A stretch of DNA of 20,638 nt from an uncultured Alphaproteobacteria bacterium (GTDB taxonomy: Bacteria; Pseudomonadota; Alphaproteobacteria; Rickettsiales; UBA1997), in NCBI GenBank assembly GCA_903898475.1, contig CAIUFU010000149.1, forward strand, positions 1 to 20,638. The letters run 5' to 3'. The position numbers and the translations under genes are program-made. The notes under the pieces were generated by a model. The model had not been told where the DNA came from. It saw nothing but the letters and a program-made list of their open reading frames with translations, and searched no databases. Positions within the stretch are counted from its first letter, which is position 1. Each line of letters opens with the position of its first letter. Positions 14,152 to 20,638 of this stretch are shown piece after piece.

Positions 14152-14961
14152 TTAAATTAGTTTTTCTGGTTTGGAATTTTTCTTAAGTCGCTTTTGAACT
14201 TCTTTAATATTTGTTGGAGTTGGCAATTTCTCAGGCATGGTTCCGCCAAGTTCAGCAATGGTTTTGCGAACTTTTTTACCAATTTCTAAATGAGTTTTAT
14301 TCGACTCACTTTGTCCAAAAATATTTTCACGTTTGAGCTTTGCCTCAGCTTGCGTGGCCCGAAATAAATTTGCAGCTAATTCTTCACTGCCCATATGATC
14401 CAAAATTGTTTCTTTGGGTTTGAGCTTTTTCTTTTGATGAATTTCTTTTTGGCGTAATCCGCCATACAAACCCATGTAGCCAAAATCTTGAAAAGTGGCG
14501 TAATTTGTAACTCCAGCAGTTTTTGCAGTGCTTGCCAATTTTTTATTATGTTCCTTCAACTCCTCTCTTAAGTAAACGCGATTACGATCTTCAATTAGTT
14601 GATCACTCAATTCCTGTTTTCTCGTCTGAATTGCAAAATAGGTCTGAGCCTGCGCTATCTCTTCTTTGCGAGGGTCACTATTTTGCGCAATTAAGTAACA
14701 AGCATAACGAGACAAATTATAATCATCGACGTTTCGTCCTACTCCCAAGCCTATCGCGACCATTTCGCTGGCGCGGGCGAAATGGAGCGAAACCGCTTGT
14801 TTACTGCCTTGACACGCTATCTTAGCTCGCTCAATTGCTGGTAAAAACTTGTTATATTCGCTGTAGCCAAGAAATTTGAAAAGGTCGCGAGCGCTCCAGT
14901 ACTCTTGGTTGTGCTCATTAATTTTTTTGATTTTTTCGAAGATATTTCTTTTCGTTTTCAT
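14152..14961 (-). CDS. dinD: DinD-like DNA-damage-inducible protein D
   Basis: The 269-residue protein matches the DinD family as I know it: YWSARDLFKFLGYSEYNKF near residues 21-39, DYNLSRYACYLIAQNSDPRK near 79-98, and QTYFAIQTRKQEL following. The C-terminal half is basic. In E. coli DinD is LexA-controlled and affects RecA filaments; it is not universal and occurs patchily, often beside mobile genes. I find no alphaproteobacterial LexA box (GTTC-N7-GTTC) upstream, so SOS control is not supported here. The start used is the only convincing one; no Shine-Dalgarno is present. It is 5 bases upstream of lepA. Confidence 0.88.
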   Translation of the reverse strand: MKTKRNIFEKIKKINEHNQEYWSARDLFKFLGYSEYNKFLPAIERAKIACQGSKQAVSLHFARASEMVAIGLGVGRNVDDYNLSRYACYLIAQNSDPRKEEIAQAQTYFAIQTRKQELSDQLIEDRNRVYLREELKEHNKKLASTAKTAGVTNYATFQDFGYMGLYGGLRQKEIHQKKKLKPKETILDHMGSEELAANLFRATQAEAKLKRENIFGQSESNKTHLEIGKKVRKTIAELGGTMPEKLPTPTNIKEVQKRLKKNSKPEKLI

Positions 14962-14985
14962 GTGGTGTGATTTTTGGTTTAAGAA

Positions 14986-15022
14986 TTAAGAATCGAGAGT
15001 TTAAGGTGACGCTCTCGCTTAA
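14986..15022. repeat. Inverted repeat between dinD and hisS
   Basis: CGAGAG (14994-14999) pairs with CTCTCG (15012-15017) and is extended by TTAAG (14986-14990) with CTTAA (15018-15022) after a 3-base bulge. It sits in the 109-base gap between the divergent genes dinD and hisS. No T tract follows, so a protein-binding or leader structure is as likely as a terminator. Confidence 0.45.
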
Positions 15023-15070
15023 AATTTTTATCCCTTAAAAATTAATTCTAAATTTAATTTTCTTCACGAA

Positions 15071-16324
15071 ATGTCTAACCACAAACTTCAGCCGGTTCGC
15101 GGCACTAAAGACCTATTTGGCGACGAGATCAAAATTTTTAATCACATCGTTTCAGTGGCGCGCAAAAAGAGTGAATCTTTTGGTTTTGAAGAATTGCAAA
15201 CGCCAATTTTTGAATTTAGCGAAGTCTTTGAACGCAATCTGGGCGAGGCTTCAGACATTGTAACTAAAGAAGTTTACAAATTTCCTGATCGCGGCGACAA
15301 CATGCTAACTTTGCGTCCAGAGTTCACTGCTGGCGTGGTTCGTGCCTTAATTTCTAACGGTGAATTACAACAAGTTTTGCCGAAAAAGTTTTTTTCTTTC
15401 GGACCAATTTTCCGCTACGATCGTCCACAAAAAGGTCGTCAGCGTCAGTTTCACCAAATTAATTTTGAAGTTTTTGGTGAAGATAATTTTTTCTGCGATG
15501 TTGAATCAATCATGCTTGCAGCCTCAGTTTTGAAGGGTTTGGGAGTTTTGGATCAAACTGTTTTAGAAATAAATTCTTTGGGCTGCCCGCAAACTAAAGC
15601 TAATTACGAAGAAGCTTTAACTGCTTATTTCACCAAATTTAAAAATGATTTGTCGCGTGACTCGCAAGTGCGCTTAGAAAAAAATCCACTTCGCATCCTT
15701 GATTCTAAAGAGTCGCAAGACATTGAATTACTTTCTGACGCGCCAGAAATTTCGAAATTTTTCTCTGCAGAAGCAAAATTGCGTTTTGATTCGGTCTTAA
15801 ATTTGCTAACAAAATTCGGCATCAAATACCGGGTCAATCAACGTTTGGTGCGTGGTTTAGATTATTACACTTCAACCGTTTTTGAGTTTGTAATGAGCCA
15901 CGAAGGCGCACAAAACACGGTTTTAGCGGGAGGACGTTACGATAATTTAGTTGAAAAAATGAGTGGCAAAAAAGTGCCAGCATTTGGTTTTGCTGCGGGC
16001 GTTGAGCGTTTGATGCTTTTAGCAAAATTAGACTTACCAAAAACGCGTCCAATTGCGGTTAATTACATTTCTGAAAAAGAAAAAACTTACGCTTTCGAGG
16101 CGGCGCAAAAACTGCGCTGCGCTGGCTTTGCCGTTGAATTTGTTTTGGATGGAAATTTCAAAAAACAAATGAAACGCGCCTCACAAAATAATTCACGTTT
16201 TGTGGTAATTGCTGGTGAAGATGAAATGAAAAATGGTGAGGTTTCGGTGAAAGATTTTGACAATTCGACCGAGCAAAAAGTTAAGCAAGAATTGCTTGTG
16301 CACTATCTTGAAGGAAAAATCTAA
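15071..16324 (+). CDS. hisS: Histidyl-tRNA synthetase
   Basis: This class II synthetase charges tRNA-His. Length 417 residues is standard. Class II and HisRS signatures are clear: LQPVRGTKDLFGDE at the start, motif 2 FRYDRPQKGRQRQFHQ, the histidine-specific LVRGLDYYTSTVFEF, and motif 3 within PAFGFAAGVERL, followed by the small anticodon-binding domain. The motif 2 form is the ordinary bacterial one. The start gives a typical N-terminus, with no Shine-Dalgarno. It heads a plus-strand cluster with ccmC, fdxA and a HAD gene at short spacing. Confidence 0.98.
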   Translation: MSNHKLQPVRGTKDLFGDEIKIFNHIVSVARKKSESFGFEELQTPIFEFSEVFERNLGEASDIVTKEVYKFPDRGDNMLTLRPEFTAGVVRALISNGELQQVLPKKFFSFGPIFRYDRPQKGRQRQFHQINFEVFGEDNFFCDVESIMLAASVLKGLGVLDQTVLEINSLGCPQTKANYEEALTAYFTKFKNDLSRDSQVRLEKNPLRILDSKESQDIELLSDAPEISKFFSAEAKLRFDSVLNLLTKFGIKYRVNQRLVRGLDYYTSTVFEFVMSHEGAQNTVLAGGRYDNLVEKMSGKKVPAFGFAAGVERLMLLAKLDLPKTRPIAVNYISEKEKTYAFEAAQKLRCAGFAVEFVLDGNFKKQMKRASQNNSRFVVIAGEDEMKNGEVSVKDFDNSTEQKVKQELLVHYLEGKI

Positions 16325-16327
16325 AAA

Positions 16328-17026
16328 ATGATTAAAGCTCTTTTTCAATTTAAAAATTTCGAAAAAAACTTCCGCTTTTTCGCGCCTTTTTCTTTTGTAT
16401 GTTTTTTGGTTTTTTTGAGCTTGGCAATTCCGGCAATTCTTTATTCACCAAACGATTACCAACAAGGAAACGCGGTAAGAATAATGTATGTTCATGTTCC
16501 AGCCGCTTGGATGGCGTTGTTAGTTTACACGCTGATGGCGATATTTAATTTGTCGGGATTCATCTGGAAAAATCCATTTTTCTATTTGATTGCAAAATCA
16601 ATCGCATGGATTGGCTGTGTATTTACTTTTATCACTCTGGTGACCGGCAGCCTTTGGGGCAAGCCGATTTGGGGAGCTTGGTGGGTTTGGGATGCGCGAC
16701 TTACCTCAATGCTGATTTTATTTTTTCTCTATCTCGGTTACATCATTTTGCTCGACTCTTTTGACGATCGCGAAAAAGGCGAAAAAATCGCCGCGATTAT
16801 TTCCATCATCGGCTTCGTAAATGTGCCAATCATTAAATTTTCAGTGGAATATTGGAACTCGCTGCACCAGCCAGCAAGCATTATGCGCAGCGGCGGAGTG
16901 GCGATTGATCCATTAATGTTAAAGCCACTTTTATTGATGTTTGGCGTTTATTTTTCCTACTTTGTTTTTCTGTCTTTGCTTCGTGTAAAAACTGAAATTC
17001 TATTAAAAAAATCTCAAAAATTATGA
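16328..17026 (+). CDS. ccmC: Cytochrome c maturation protein CcmC (heme handling)
   Basis: CcmC is the membrane protein that loads heme onto CcmE in system I cytochrome c biogenesis. The 232 residues form about six membrane helices. The tryptophan-rich heme-binding loop WGAWWVWDARLTS starts at residue 115, and the two conserved histidines are His56 (YVHVPAAW) and His180 (SLHQPAS). It starts 3 bases after hisS, with AAGGA about 13 bases upstream. The other ccm genes are not in this window. Scattered ccm genes are, as I recall, normal in Rickettsiales. Confidence 0.97.
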   Translation: MIKALFQFKNFEKNFRFFAPFSFVCFLVFLSLAIPAILYSPNDYQQGNAVRIMYVHVPAAWMALLVYTLMAIFNLSGFIWKNPFFYLIAKSIAWIGCVFTFITLVTGSLWGKPIWGAWWVWDARLTSMLILFFLYLGYIILLDSFDDREKGEKIAAIISIIGFVNVPIIKFSVEYWNSLHQPASIMRSGGVAIDPLMLKPLLLMFGVYFSYFVFLSLLRVKTEILLKKSQKL

Positions 17027-17367
17027 CATACCTCGTCACCGATAATTGTGTACGTTGTAAATACACTGATTGCGTTTCGGTCTGCCCAGTTGATTGCTTT
17101 TACGAAGGCGAAAATATGTTGGTGATTGATCCAGAAGCCTGCATTGATTGCGGTGTTTGCGTGGTTGAATGCCCAGCTGAAGCGATTTTTCCTGAAGCTC
17201 CTGATTTGGTTGAGTGGGTTGAAATCAATCGCAAATATGCCAAAGAGTGGCCGGTAATTACTAAGCAAAAAGCGCCTCCCGCTGACGCTAAAGATTTTGA
17301 TGGCGTTAAAGATAAGTTCAAAAATCTCTTCGATCCGCGACCGTTTAAAGGCGAATCAACTAAATAA
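17023..17367 (+). CDS. fdxA: FdxA-type 7Fe ferredoxin ([3Fe-4S][4Fe-4S])
   Basis: A 114-residue soluble electron carrier. Cysteines fall at 9, 12, 17, 21, 25, 40, 43, 46 and 50, in the same pattern as Azotobacter FdI shifted by one. By that analogy Cys9, Cys17 and Cys50 hold the 3Fe cluster, Cys21, Cys40, Cys43 and Cys46 the 4Fe cluster, and Cys12 and Cys25 are free. The CVRCKYTDC and CPVDCFYEG segments are typical of the family, as is the long C-terminal tail. Its ATG overlaps the ccmC stop (ATGA). It is a different family from the [2Fe-2S] Fdx of isc operons, so it does not replace the missing fdx directly. Confidence 0.97.
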   Translation: MTYLVTDNCVRCKYTDCVSVCPVDCFYEGENMLVIDPEACIDCGVCVVECPAEAIFPEAPDLVEWVEINRKYAKEWPVITKQKAPPADAKDFDGVKDKFKNLFDPRPFKGESTK

Positions 17368-17380
17368 ATTCTCAAAAAAA

Positions 17381-18094
17381 ATGACCGAAAATTTTTCTAA
17401 AAATAAAGAAGCTCTGCGTCGCTTGCCAAAACCCAAAGCAGTGATTTTTGATTGGGATAATACCTTGGTTGACACTTGGCCCCTAATTCAAGGTGCCATT
17501 GATAAAACCATGGTAGATATGGGTCGCGAGCCTTGGGGTTTAGAAAAAGTTCGCGATAATGTGCATAAATCAATGCGTGAATCTTTTCCGGAAATTTTTG
17601 GTAATGACTGGCAAAAAGCCGGCGAGATTTACAAAAATTCTTACCGCTCAACTCATTTGGATCGCATTCAACTTTTGCCCGGAGCCTTAGAACTCATTAA
17701 CGCTTTGCAAGAAAAAGGCATTTTGCAATTTGTCGTCAGCAATAAAATCGGCGTAACTTTGCGCAAAGAAGCGGCAAAAATTGGCGTTGATCAAAAGTTT
17801 TTTGCTTTGATTGGCGCAAGTGATGCATCTTACGACAAGCCAAGTAAAGAGCCGGTGGAATTGGCTTTTTTGGGCACCGATTTAGATCCGAAAAAAGATG
17901 TGATCTGGTTTGTTGGTGACACGATTGCAGATGTGGAATGTGCTTATAATTCGGGGTGCTTGCCGATTGTGATTGGGCATTCTAATGACCAAGTTTCTAA
18001 AACTATTTTAGCAAAAGTTTTAGCAGAAGGCGGCAGAGGTGAGGGCGCATTGCCGCTTTATTTTGATCACTCTGAGTTGATTGCGCTGCTGTAA
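17381..18094 (+). CDS. HAD-superfamily phosphatase (phosphoglycolate phosphatase-like)
   Basis: A 237-residue HAD hydrolase. Motif I is FDWDNTLVDT with nucleophile Asp24 and acid Asp26; motif II is the Ser in VVSNK; motif III Lys is in the YDKPSKEP region; motif IV is WFVGDTIADVECA. A helical cap between motifs I and II fits the Gph/PGMB type (subclass I). Substrate cannot be told from sequence. The frame is open back to 17297, inside fdxA, but ATG 17381 gives a normal HAD start and lies 13 bases after fdxA, so I used it. No Shine-Dalgarno. A strong terminator follows after about 25 bases. Confidence 0.92.
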   Translation: MTENFSKNKEALRRLPKPKAVIFDWDNTLVDTWPLIQGAIDKTMVDMGREPWGLEKVRDNVHKSMRESFPEIFGNDWQKAGEIYKNSYRSTHLDRIQLLPGALELINALQEKGILQFVVSNKIGVTLRKEAAKIGVDQKFFALIGASDASYDKPSKEPVELAFLGTDLDPKKDVIWFVGDTIADVECAYNSGCLPIVIGHSNDQVSKTILAKVLAEGGRGEGALPLYFDHSELIALL

Positions 18095-18120
18095 TAAAAT
18101 ATTGGCGGTTATCTAAATAA

Positions 18121-18163
18121 AAAAACTGTCATCCCTAACTTTGTTCGGGGTGACAGTTTTTTT
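18121..18163. terminator. Bidirectional terminator between the HAD gene and the histidine kinase
   Basis: ACTGTCATCCC (18125-18135) pairs with GGGGTGACAGT (18147-18157, one G-T pair) around an 11-base loop, flanked by a run of A before and T after. T tracts therefore occur on both strands, which suits convergent genes. The GTCATCCC...GGGGTGAC stem ends resemble the ends of the hscA palindrome. Confidence 0.9.
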
Positions 18164-18178
18164 TGATAGGGCGGTTTT

Positions 18179-20638
18179 TTATTTTTTCTTCTTATTCTTC
18201 ATCCAACGATCCAACAAAGCCTCAATCGCTTCGCGTTTGATTGGTTTCGAGACGAAATCATCCATTCCGCTCTCGGTGCATTTTTTCTTATCAGATTCGC
18301 CGGCATTGGCGGTTAAAGCAAAAATTGGCACTGGATTTTCTGAGCCACGTTCTTTTTCAATTTCGCGAATTTGTCTAGTGGCTTCGAAGCCGTCCATGAT
18401 TGGCATTGAGCAATCCATGAAAATAATGTCGTAGCGTAAGTGGATGAATTTATTGAGCGCTTCTTGGCCATTTTCGGCGAAGTCAATTTCAAAGCCGAAA
18501 CGCTTTAAAATCATATGCGCCACTTTCACATTCACTTCATTATCTTCGCAAAGCAGCACTCGCAAACCCTTAGTTTCCAAATGCTCATCAATAACTTTGC
18601 CTTGCTCAATTAAGGCGCCTTCTTCTTCGTAATAAGTGATTTTGAAAATGAAGAACAGAGCCAACATCAAGCGGTTTTTCTTGATCGGCTTGGTGACGAT
18701 GCGATCGAATAATTTTAGCGCCTCTGACGAAATTTTTAATTTTGCTTGCACCGAAGTTAATAAGATCAGTGGAATATTTTTGAGTTTTTCGTTGCTCTTA
18801 ATTTTGGCAACAATCTCAGCCGCATCAATGCCAATATGGGCGTTGTGACTGATAATAATCGCGCCGCTATCGGCATATTTTTCTAACTCAGCTACGGCAA
18901 GGTTTGCGGTTTCTGGCGGAGATTCAGTAGAAACGCTGATTAGATTATGCTTCATTTGCAGTTCGCTAAAATACTGCGCCAAAATTTCTTGAGCGATTTT
19001 GTTATTTTCTAAAATCGTAACTTTTTGATTGATGATTTCAGATTTTTGTTTCGAGTAATTTTCTCCCCCATCTTCCTCAGAAGATTTTTTCATCGGAATG
19101 ACAAAATGGAAATTTGAGCCTTTGCCGAGTTCACTGCTAATTGAGATTTTGCCATGCATTAGTTCGGTTAGCTCTTTGCAAATTGAAAGGCCAAGTCCGG
19201 TGCCGCCGTATTTTCTGGTGGTGGACATGTCAGCTTGGCTGAAAACTTTAAACATGCCTTGCAGCTGCTCAGGGCTCATACCAATGCCACTATCTTTGAT
19301 GTTGAAATGAACGAAGAACATTTCGCCTTCAACTTTTTCTAGTTTGAGCTCAATCAAAATTTGCCCGTAATAAGTAAACTTAATCGCGTTATTGATTAGG
19401 TTATTCATGATTTGCCTGATTCTACCTGAGTCGCAAAGCAGAGAGGTTGGAATGTCGTTGGCGATGCTAGTGAGAATTTCGAGGCCTTTATTATTGGCAG
19501 TTGGCGACATTAAGTTGGCAACGTCTTCAACTAAATCGCGCAGATTTGATGGGATATTTTCAATGTCGATTTTGCGCGCTTCGATTTTTGAGAAATTGAG
19601 AATATCGTTTAGAATCAAGAGCAGCGCGTCGGCGGAGCGATAAATTGTGCTGGCTTGGTCAAGTTCTTCATCTTTTAAATTGCCAGATTCTCGTAGGGCT
19701 TGGCTCATGCCGATAATTCCATTCATCGGGGTGCGCAGCTCGTGACTCATGTTCGAAAGGAATTGGCTTTTTGCCACGCTGGCGGCTTCAGCTGCTTCTT
19801 TGGCTTTAACTAGCTCTTCAACGAATGGTCCGATTTGTCTTCTTTTGAAAATGAAAATTGTCGTCATGAAAAATAACGCCACGCCAAATGATTGACCTAC
19901 TGAAACCATCAAAGCGAAACCAAGTTTCTGCCAAGCAGTTTTCTTGTGATAGCCAACAATTACGGTGGTGTTATATTCGGTGGATCTTTGGAAATGGTTA
20001 AAGAGGCAGCCGCCCAAATCAAATTTGAATGGTAGAGTTTCAAAAGTGATGGAGCGGTGCAGTTCAATGGCTTCGCGCAAATAGCCTTTGGAGCGGAAAA
20101 CTTCTTTGTCATAATTTTCAGCGGGGAAGTTTTTGGAGTGAGCCAGCATGTCAAAATTGCCGTCAATTACGGTGTAGCAAACGTCAGCATCATCAAAAAC
20201 CCAATCGATTTGTCTTTGGATTACTTCAATTGGCAGCTGAGCAATAAATATTCCGATATTTTTTAGGTTTTCATAATCGATCCTCATGGCCGTTGGCAGC
20301 ATGTCGTAAGAGGCGATGTCGGTTTCGATGTGAACTAGTTTTCCAACTTTAAAGCGCCAAGCATTTTTGCTTTTGGCCTCGGCGATTGGGAAATAATTTT
20401 GTGGATCAACCGGGGTTTTTAAAACGCCTTTTTCAGAAGTGACCACTACTTTGTCATTATGATCAACGAAGCTTATGCTCATCCAAGATGAGACGTTTTT
20501 TTGCAGCAAATCTTTGTTCAAAGTTTTTTGCAAAACCTTGGCGATGGTTTTCTTATCTTTCTCGCCGCCTAAAGTTAAAAGCTTGTCACCAACGTAGTGT
20601 AAGAGGTGGTCGGTACCATGAGCACCTTGGCAGATCGC
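18179..20638 (-). CDS. Hybrid sensor histidine kinase with two receiver domains, the first degenerate (partial, N-terminus off window)
   Basis: The frame is open to base 20638, so 819 residues are visible and the start is outside. A TTG at 20531-20533 is not the likely start. In order (numbering the visible part): an extracytoplasmic sensor of ~235 residues without a recognised motif; a membrane helix at about 239-264; HisKA with phosphorylated His299 in SNMSHELRTPMNG; HATPase with NLINNAIKFT, DSGIGM and KYGGTGLGLSICKEL; a first receiver-like domain (about 540-665) with ISHNAHIGID where an Asp should be, though LLTS and VTKPI remain; and a true receiver with acidic pair CEDNE and phospho-acceptor Asp742 in FMDCSMPIMDG. 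There is no HPt domain, so a separate phosphotransfer protein is expected. The signal sensed is unknown. Confidence 0.95.
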   Translation of the reverse strand, partial: AICQGAHGTDHLLHYVGDKLLTLGGEKDKKTIAKVLQKTLNKDLLQKNVSSWMSISFVDHNDKVVVTSEKGVLKTPVDPQNYFPIAEAKSKNAWRFKVGKLVHIETDIASYDMLPTAMRIDYENLKNIGIFIAQLPIEVIQRQIDWVFDDADVCYTVIDGNFDMLAHSKNFPAENYDKEVFRSKGYLREAIELHRSITFETLPFKFDLGGCLFNHFQRSTEYNTTVIVGYHKKTAWQKLGFALMVSVGQSFGVALFFMTTIFIFKRRQIGPFVEELVKAKEAAEAASVAKSQFLSNMSHELRTPMNGIIGMSQALRESGNLKDEELDQASTIYRSADALLLILNDILNFSKIEARKIDIENIPSNLRDLVEDVANLMSPTANNKGLEILTSIANDIPTSLLCDSGRIRQIMNNLINNAIKFTYYGQILIELKLEKVEGEMFFVHFNIKDSGIGMSPEQLQGMFKVFSQADMSTTRKYGGTGLGLSICKELTELMHGKISISSELGKGSNFHFVIPMKKSSEEDGGENYSKQKSEIINQKVTILENNKIAQEILAQYFSELQMKHNLISVSTESPPETANLAVAELEKYADSGAIIISHNAHIGIDAAEIVAKIKSNEKLKNIPLILLTSVQAKLKISSEALKLFDRIVTKPIKKNRLMLALFFIFKITYYEEEGALIEQGKVIDEHLETKGLRVLLCEDNEVNVKVAHMILKRFGFEIDFAENGQEALNKFIHLRYDIIFMDCSMPIMDGFEATRQIREIEKERGSENPVPIFALTANAGESDKKKCTESGMDDFVSKPIKREAIEALLDRWMKNKKKK

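Noticed and set aside
14962..15070. LexA box for dinD
   Set aside because: No GTTC-N7-GTTC or similar direct repeat found on either strand of the gap.
17297..17380. Upstream extension of the HAD gene
   Set aside because: It lies inside fdxA in another frame; ATG 17381 gives a normal HAD start.
20531..20533. TTG as start of the histidine kinase
   Set aside because: The frame stays open through the window edge and the sensor domain would be cut; the true start is outside.

Overview
The window looks like chromosome from an AT-rich alphaproteobacterium, most likely Rickettsiales or a close relative. The grounds are a full ISC iron-sulfur operon with two tandem NifS-type desulfurases, an rpsA-sppA pair, ccmC next to a 7Fe FdxA-type ferredoxin, and low-GC genes with the standard code. 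The lineage is inferred from gene content and recall, since no search was possible. I see no insertion sequence, prophage or CRISPR array, and no stretch over 300 bases lacks a gene.

Left part (1-6353, minus strand). The operon reads iscR, a second NifS-like desulfurase, iscS, iscU, iscA, hscB, hscA. Several junctions are ATGA overlaps or nearly abutting. A good match to the IscR type 1 operator lies just upstream of iscR. The [2Fe-2S] ferredoxin gene that often ends this operon is absent; a pilin-like gene cut by the window edge follows instead. hscA carries an in-frame, 71-base palindromic insert that encodes about 24 extra residues and reads as nearly the same peptide on both strands.

Middle (6354-12310). 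rpsA (six S1 domains) and sppA are followed by acpP with its terminator. Next come a 115-base palindrome running into the queC stop codon, queC on the minus strand, tRNA-Val(GAC), and a large unrecognised acidic protein with one hydrophobic segment. The promoters I infer for rpsA, acpP and the tRNA share one design: TTGnnn, exactly 16 bases, TA(G/T)GTT, then a GC-rich stretch. The rpsA leader also carries a terminator-like hairpin and a second hairpin before a start codon without a Shine-Dalgarno sequence.

Right part (12311-20638). lepA and, just upstream of it, a dinD-like gene lie on the minus strand. hisS, ccmC, fdxA and a HAD phosphatase form a tight plus-strand cluster. A bidirectional terminator separates this from a large hybrid sensor histidine kinase on the minus strand that runs off the window edge.

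Most genes are housekeeping. The observations that stand out are the protein-coding palindrome in hscA and its intergenic relatives, the shared promoter architecture, the rpsA leader, and the unrecognised protein beside the tRNA.
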